This document shows, one piece after another, positions 57,440-64,000 of a stretch of 64,000 bases of DNA; positions within the stretch are counted from its first letter, which is position 1, and each line of letters starts with the position of its first letter. This DNA is from Dendrobium chrysotoxum (lineage: Eukaryota; Streptophyta; Magnoliopsida; Asparagales; Orchidaceae). Where the stretch lies: the NCBI GenBank assembly GCA_019925795.1, contig CM034305.1, positions 56,284,573-56,348,572 of the forward strand, in the 5' to 3' direction. The notes beneath the pieces are model-generated. The model did no database searches, was not told the origin of the DNA, and saw only the letters and a list, made by a program, of their open reading frames with translations. Position numbers and translations under genes: made by a program.

Positions 57440-59300
57440 CAAATCCCAAAATCCTGCCTCTTTTTTCTTAAGGTTAGATGTAAGTCACCACGTTATCTTG
57501 CCTTAAGACTGGATCTTTTAGTGATGGATAACGCCCTTCATGACACCATCATAAAATTCAAAATTTAGCCTGATCCTCTATGTGAAGCAAGTTTCCTTCA
57601 CGTATGATCATTCCAGACCTGATCTTTTATGTAGAGCAAGTTTCCTATCCATGAGGTCATCCACTAGTGATGGAGCACGCCCGTTATGGCACCATCCTAG
57701 TTTCAAGTTTTAAATTTGATCCTATGTCTGAAGCCAGTTTCCTTCCCACATGATCATCCAGACCTGATCCTCTACGTAGAGCAAGTTCCCTCTATATAGG
57801 ATCATCCAGACTCGATCCTCTATGTGAAGTAAGTTTCCTTCACATACGATCACTCCAGACCCGATTTTGTGCGAAGCAATGCTTCCTTCTCATGGGATCT
57901 TCTAGTTTTCTTTTCCTTAAGGATAGATATGAGTCATCATGCTTTTTTTCCTTAGGACTAGATCTTCTAGTGATGGAGCACGCCCCCTGTGGCACCATCC
58001 CATAATCAAAATCTAGATCCGACCTTCTATGGGAAGCAATGCTTCCTTCCCTCAGGGTCCTCCAGTTTTCTTTTCTTTAAGGTTAGGTGTGAGTCCCAGT
58101 GCTTCCGTTCCTTAGGATCAGATCCACTAGTAATGGATCATGCCCTATGTGGAACCATCCTAGTCTCAAGTTTTCAAAATTCAAACCCGATCCTCTATAT
58201 AGAAAAAGTTTCCTCTATATATGATCATCCTGACTCGATCTTCTATATAGAGCAAATTTCCTCTGAATACGATCATCCTTACCCGATCCTCTGTGCAGAG
58301 TAAGTTTCCTCTCAACAATATCATCCACTAGCGAAGGAGCACGCCCTTTGTGGCCCCATCCTATTTTCAAATTGCAAACCTGATCCTCTGTATAGAGCAA
58401 GTTTCCTCTACATGTGATCATCCAGACTCGATCCTCTATGTGAAGTAAGTATCCTTCACATACAATCATTCCAGACTTGATTCTGTGCGAAGTAATGCTT
58501 CCTTCCCACAGGGTCCTCCAGCTTCCTTCTCCTTAAGGTTAGATGTCTTCTCTTCTTAGGATTAAATTTCTTAGCGATGGATAACGCCCTCCGTCGAACC
58601 ATCCTAATTTCAAAATTCAAAACATTAAACCTAGTTTTCTATAGGAGGAAATACTCCCTTCCCATAAGATAATCCAGTTCTCTTTTCCTTAGAGTAAGTA
58701 TTCTCCTACACTTAGGATTAGACTCCCAAGTAATGGAGTAAGTCCTTTATGGCACCGTCCTGAATTTAATTTCAAGTTGCAAAACCAAACCTTCTTTTCT
58801 TTAGGACTAGGTTCTTCTTCCTTCCCTTAGGAATAGATCTACTAGTGATAGAGTATGCCCCTTGTGGCACTACTATAGTGTTAATTAAAATTTCATAATC
58901 AACCTCCTTTCCTTAGGGTTAGAACTTTCCTTCCCTCATGACTAGACTTGCTAGTGGTAGAGTACGTTGTTCCCAGCACTACCATAGTATTATTTCAAAT
59001 TCAATCTTCTGAGGTTAGTATTTCCTTTCCCTTAGAATCAAGATTCAAACTCGATCCCTTATAGTCAGAAGTTCCTTCTTCCTATAGGATCATCCAGGTT
59101 TCTCTTATTTTAAGGTTAGGATTTTCCTACCCTTAAGACCAGACCCACTAGTTGTAGAGTATGCCTTCTATGGCATTACCCTAGTATCAATTCAAACCCT
59201 GATCCCCTAGGGATAAATCTTTTATATCCCTTAGGATTAAAATCCCAGACTCAACCTTTCAATTCGATCAACGATAATATGTACAATAGAACTCCATTCT
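57440..59300 (+). repeat. Degenerate repeat-rich 3' region of Tat element
   Basis: Ten diverged copies of a phrase like gatggagcacgcccttatgg then caccatcc occur at about 57522, 57671, 57972, 58132, 58333, 58575, 58733, 58849, 58957 and 59153. They alternate with gatcctctatgtgaagcaag then tttccttc, and with ccttagggttagat. No ORF is meaningful here; the short frames are translations of the repeat. Confidence 0.8.
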
Positions 59301-59310
59301 ATTACACATA

Positions 59311-59320
59311 TTGGGGGACT
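59311..59320 (+). promoter_or_regulatory. Polypurine tract before 3' LTR
   Basis: ttgggggact, purine core ggggga, a few bases before the LTR start tgttgacc at 59324. This is where plus-strand cDNA synthesis is primed. Confidence 0.6.
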
Positions 59321-59323
59321 ATT

Positions 59324-62300
59324 TGTTGACCTCATTTTTGTATGAGGTCATTAGGATCCAATCTAGATTCCAGACTAATCTAGACCTTAGGATTAGTTCA
59401 GGTCTTAAGTCACTCCAGAATCCTGATCAATTTTTACACTAGACTAATTTTTAACTCCAGATCAATCTAGTATCCAGATTAACCTAAACCCTAGAATTTC
59501 TGTAGATTCTAGGACTAATCCAGACATCAAATTACCCTGACTTCATGTCAATCCAGGCCTCAAATCCATTCAAATTTCAAACCCATCCAAATCTCAAATT
59601 AATTCAAACCTCAAACCAACCCAAACTTTAAGCCCACTCAAGCTTCAAACTTGCCTAAACTCTTAGGTAATTCAATCTCCAGCTTAATCCAAACATGAAT
59701 ACTTGATCTAACCTCCAATAAAACTTCAATCTTATCCTATCACTCATGATCATTCTAAATGATCATAAATGATATGAATAATTCAAATTCAATCATAAAA
59801 ATTCAAAATCCAGTTCAAACCCAGAAATCCAAGCTCAAACCCAAGGCTAAAGGTCTATGTCCTAAAAGCCTATTCCAATGAATTTTTGAACACTTCAAAA
59901 CCCTATCAAATGACCTCTGATTCAGGGTTTATCAGTTGCATACTGATGTGACATATCTCTAGAGGTAACCCTCTAAATTTGAACCCATTTTGAGGTCTGT
60001 AACCCCAGAAACTGGATTAAAATCCAAAGGCTATAAAACCTTCAAATATTTACAGCCTATGCCACTGAATCTTACACCTAGTGGATTCTGACCTTGGAGC
60101 CTTCTATAAAGCCTCCAATCACTTCCAAACCCTTGATTATGACCCATTAAATAATGAACTGTATTTTTTTGGATTCATCTTGACCCCCAGTTAACCAGAG
60201 GTCAAAATGACTAAAATACCCCTATAGGGCATGAACAGCTACTTTGAACCAAATGACCTCCAAATTGAATCCAACCACTTCCATCATGTTTTAACTATCA
60301 AACTAAACCTTTTGGACCCATTCCTAGACCCTGGGTCAACCTGGTTGACCAAGTCAACCAAGGTCAACCTAAAGGCCTATTAAGAGGCTCAAACTGGTAT
60401 TCTAACCCAATAAACCTCCTTAGACCTTGGGACCACCTCCACTGGTCTCCAAATGTCATTTCAAATCCGTTGATCCCAATTCTAACTCTTGGGTCAACAT
60501 GGTCGACCCAATGGCCCTATAAGGGCCCAAATGGTCATTTTGACCATTTAGACCACTTGAAGCTCTGAAATCATCTCTACCAAATCCTATTTATTTTTTC
60601 AATCCTATTGATCTTGGACCCAACCCCTGGGTCAACATGGTTAACCAAGTCAACCTAGGTTGACCTGGGTGTTCATTAAGGGTCTAAATGGGTTATTCCA
60701 ACCCATTTGATCAAACCAAATCCTTTTAAAGCCCTCAGATCCATTTTAAAATATGATTCAAATATTTTCAAATTCTTTTGAAGCCAAATCACTTTGAGTT
60801 TAACTTAGTCAAATCCAAACCCATAGTTACATCCTATCTTTCATATGTCCTTCTATTCAATTTGTTTCAAGAGACTCCATCAACACTCCATCTAATACTT
60901 TAAACCTTCTTTGATGTGATATAGGTCAAACTCAAGCTAAGTTGACTAAGTTAACACATTAAGACTTGGTCAAAGTTGCTCAAGTCCCTCTCCAAATATT
61001 TAAAACTCCAACTTCAAGTCATCAAACTTCCTATATCCAATCCACTAGCACTCAAATCTCCATTCCTCGCCACCTAAGCACTCCCACTTGACTGTTGACC
61101 AGTCAACTTGGTCAATAAGAGGGAAAGAGAGGGTTTAAGTGGCCAAATCATTCCTTAGAGCTAATATAATCCTTTTGAAACCTTCCCAGCAACTTTAACC
61201 TCTTCTGGAGACTTCCCTAAGCTCCCCAAACCAAGCCTAACTTCTTGGTTTAGCCTTAACAGGCAAAGTGGTCCCCCTCTACTCCAAAAACCAACCAATG
61301 AACTTAGGTCCTCTCCCATCATTCCTCCTACAGCTCAACGGCCTGGGACACTTGTCCCCCATCAGAGCAAGGTCTCTGATGCATCAGGGCCATCCCTCCA
61401 ACCCTATAATATTTGAATAGGGGGAAATCCCAATTTTGAGCACTATTCAAGACCCTAGCACTCTCTCTCTCCATTCAAGCTATCCAGCCCAGCCCCTCTC
61501 CCATTTCAAACTTTCTAGAGACTCATCCACATCTCCCCACTGAAATCCAACCGATTAGTCCTTGCCGACGGCCAGAATCTTGCGAGCTCAAGTCAAGATC
61601 TGTCCAAGCCTTGAGACAACCGATTCAGGCATTTTCAAGCTCGAGTTTCTTCTACAAATTTTAGTGTGGACAGTCAACAAGCTCTACCATTCATTAAATG
61701 ATTAATTTCATCCAGTAAATCGAGGTAAAAATAAAACCCTAGTTTAGGAACATTAGATTAAATAGCTCTTACTACAGTGCATATTAAGCTTTAAACTTAC
61801 ATCCACACGAATTCTGTTCATTCACTTAATCTAGCTTTAAATTTCATTAGTTTTCATTGAGTATTTGTGGAGAACAAACTTTTTTTTTCATTTATAGGGT
61901 TTAGTTCATAGATTTGGTCTGCTGTGCGGGATCTTGACCGTTGATTCTTTGATCAATGGTTAAGATTCGGCTGTACCGTGGTATTTTTAAAACACGGGTC
62001 AGATCCCACGGTCATGCATACGATCTGGCTTGATCCGAGCCGTTAATCTCAAAATGTGTGAAATCAATGGCTCGAATCTTTGCTTGTGTGGATTAGTAAA
62101 CCGTGTAACGCGTCTGCGACTAACGCGTGTCTGACCGCTGCTGCCAATTATTGGCGCCGCCTCCGCGTTCCGGTCGAACGAATCCCATTCTTCCAGCTGT
62201 TCCACTCAGCTGCTGCACCGTCAGATCGTTTTAATTAGGTTTTTTTAATTAGTTTTAATTAAGATTAATCAAGAGAAAACTTAAATAAATTCTAATAAAT

Positions 62301-64000
62301 TAAACATTAATCCAAATAATCCATATAGTATATCAAATAACTCATAATTTTAAACCCTTTTAAATAAAATTAAAATTATTTTAAAATATTTGTTATATTT
62401 TAAATAATTTTGGAAACATTAAAATTTGGTATTTTAATTATTAATTAATTAAAATAAATCAAATGAAATTTATAATTTTGAGATAAATGTATTTTAAAAT
62501 TATTTTAAATTACGTAAGATATAAAAAAATTATTTTAATATTAAATTTAAATTAAAGTATTTTCCATAAATATTTTAAATAACCTTAATATTTCAATATT
62601 CAATTAAGTTTTGAATTAAATATTAACTTAAATTACTTTCAAAATTCAAGAATTTATTTTAAAACATATTAAATAATCAGGGAAAAATCTCAAGAAAAAT
62701 AATAATAATTTGTTTAAAATCAAATTAATTTAAAATATACTTTATATATTTTAGATTATCTTTAATTTGTTAAATATTTAAGTATGTAATTAATATCTAA
62801 CTATAATTAAATTTAAATAATTTTAAAATTACAAATAAGGTTATTCTAAATAATTTTAAATTTCCAGAGATAATTAAGGTTTAAGTATGTTTAATTCAAG
62901 AAACTTTTTTTTTAATATTGGTTAATTTTAAATTAATTTAATTAATTTAATTAACTTGAATTTTCAAAAATTTAAGATAAATTCCATTTAACTCATAAAA
63001 ATATAAATAATACTTTAAAATCTTTCAAAAATTGAGTATGTTAATTTAAAATTACCTTTAAACTTAAAGCTTAATTCATTTTAATTTAATTGGAATTATT
63101 TGAATATTCTAATATTTAATTCATATTTAATTAAAATATTATATTAAACATTTTTAAATTATAAATTTATTTTCAAACAACATTCAAAATTAGAGGATCT
63201 CTCATTTAAGTATCAAACTCACTTTAATGATATTTTAAGGATTTTAAATATAAAAATTATATTTAAATATATAGGTTTATATATATATATATATATATAT
63301 ATACTTTGATTTTAAAATCTACTTTAAAATTATATATATATTAAATCTTTAATATATTTGAGAGATCCCTTTTGAAATCTTAAACATAAGTTAGGAGTAT
63401 GAATGGAATTTGTGGGAAGTAAAGATTAATCAATGAATAGTTATTTTATTAACTATTTATTGATTAGTCTATCACTTAATTAATGTTAATTTGAGTTGCA
63501 TGCTTAGGGTATACACACAACCTAGTCTTAGGGCTCTCCTAGATTTAGGATTTGAGTGTGTTTATGTGTAATTCATGCATGTTATGTTTAAGGGTTAGCA
63601 AAACTTTGATTTGAACCTACTCAAACCTAGTGTCATTAAGGATAATAATTAAGGACTTGATTAGAAAACTTAGGAAAATTCTAATAATAAGGATCTACAT
63701 CATTTTGACTTGAAACTCTGAACATTTGAATCTAGTGATATCTACAGCCTATATAAAAATATTCACTGGATTTAAAAAATCATTAGGCCCTTTAATCAAT
63801 TTTCTTAAGTTTAAACCCTTAATTAAGCTTTAAAACCTTCCAGAAAAGGTAATAAATCAGTTTTAAATCCAAAAATTACATATAAGACCCCTAATTGACC
63901 AAAATTGAATCCTTAATTAATAAAATATAAAATCAACCAGATTTGTCATTAATTTTAAGAATAATTTAATTTTAAGTGAAATTTAATATTTAATAAATTT
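59324..64000 (+). repeat. 3' LTR of Tat element, runs off window
   Basis: Direct repeat of 34990-38870 through about 63340, then AT-rich sequence to the window end without an LTR terminus. It keeps about 110 bp (roughly 61256-61367) missing from the 5' LTR, and an expanded TA tract at 63277-63302. From 63345 the 5' copy cannot be compared, because insertions replaced it. The short frame at 61999-62205 is not a gene. Confidence 0.88.
63277..63302. repeat. (TA)n microsatellite in 3' LTR
   Basis: About 13 TA units. The same place in the 5' LTR (about 38820) has only a few, so it expanded after insertion. Confidence 0.85.

Larger units (their letters stand above)
34990..64000 (+). mobile_element. 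Tat-lineage Ty3/gypsy LTR retrotransposon, interrupted
   Basis: The sequence from 34990 (tgttgacctcattttt) repeats from 59324 as direct LTRs over at least 3.9 kb. Between them are gag, protease, RT, RNase H, a second RNase H and integrase in plus orientation. The extra RNase H between RT-RNase H and integrase marks the Tat lineage (Ogre/Retand relatives). A polypurine tract precedes 59324. The 3' LTR runs off the window. About 6.7 kb of RTE, MITE and CACTA DNA interrupts it at 38871-45559. All coding parts are broken. Confidence 0.92.

Noticed and set aside
57989..58469. Coding frames with repeated SSIYDHPDS- or LLYTEDQV-like units
   Set aside because: They are translations of the degenerate repeat 3' of integrase, open on both strands.

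Overview
The window is nuclear DNA of a flowering plant. It has intron-containing genes with GT-AG splice sites, a receptor-like kinase family of the LRK10-like (leaf rust 10) type, and nested plant transposons (L1 and RTE LINEs, CACTA, Tat-lineage Ty3/gypsy). A monocot, perhaps a palm, would fit, but that is only an impression. I see no rRNA, tRNA, CRISPR or prokaryotic feature. Only one apparently intact host gene is visible; almost everything else is transposon sequence or broken duplicates.

Layout. 1-4026: a 5'-truncated L1 LINE on the minus strand, split by a younger RTE LINE (1722-3883) with a 21-bp target-site duplication. The L1 itself sits inside the first of three LRK10-like kinase copies (4027-5824, pseudogene). 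5825-10340: AT-rich intergenic DNA with microsatellites. 10577-12686: the intact LRK10-like receptor kinase (3 exons), with four W-box cores just upstream. 14074-20758: a near full-length L1 (ORF1, then endonuclease, RT and RNase H) with a 13-bp TSD, a mutated RT active site and several stops. 20910-27060: a CACTA terminus, a promoter-like inverted repeat, decayed repeats, two orphan exon candidates and a 2-kb L1-like element carrying ORF1 only, flanked by an 18-bp TSD. 27764-29287 and 32110-33180: two copies of one LTR-like repeat, the first with an 18-copy, 32-bp minisatellite. Between them is the third LRK10-like copy (29930-31485, pseudogene).

34990-64000: a very large Tat-lineage Ty3/gypsy retrotransposon. 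Its 5' LTR starts at 34990. A cluster of later insertions interrupts it: an RTE fragment hit by a 157-bp Mutator-type MITE, then a CACTA transposon with Tnp2-like and TnpA-like genes, ending at 45559. A repeat-bearing leader follows, then gag, protease, RT, RNase H, a second RNase H and integrase (48581-57344, all broken by stops and frameshifts), a 1.8-kb repeat-rich 3' region and the 3' LTR from 59324, which runs off the window.

Biologically this is a small tandem cluster of cell-surface immune-type kinases in a heterochromatin-like transposon nest. Two copies decayed and one stayed open. Many stop codons in the transposons fall where Gln or Trp would be expected, which is the mark of C-to-T deamination of methylated DNA. 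I found no convincing wholly new system. The best leads are the ORF1-only L1 with target-site duplications, the exact 32-bp minisatellite inside an LTR-like repeat, the dyad W-box arrays in the Tat LTR, and the unpaired CACTA terminus.
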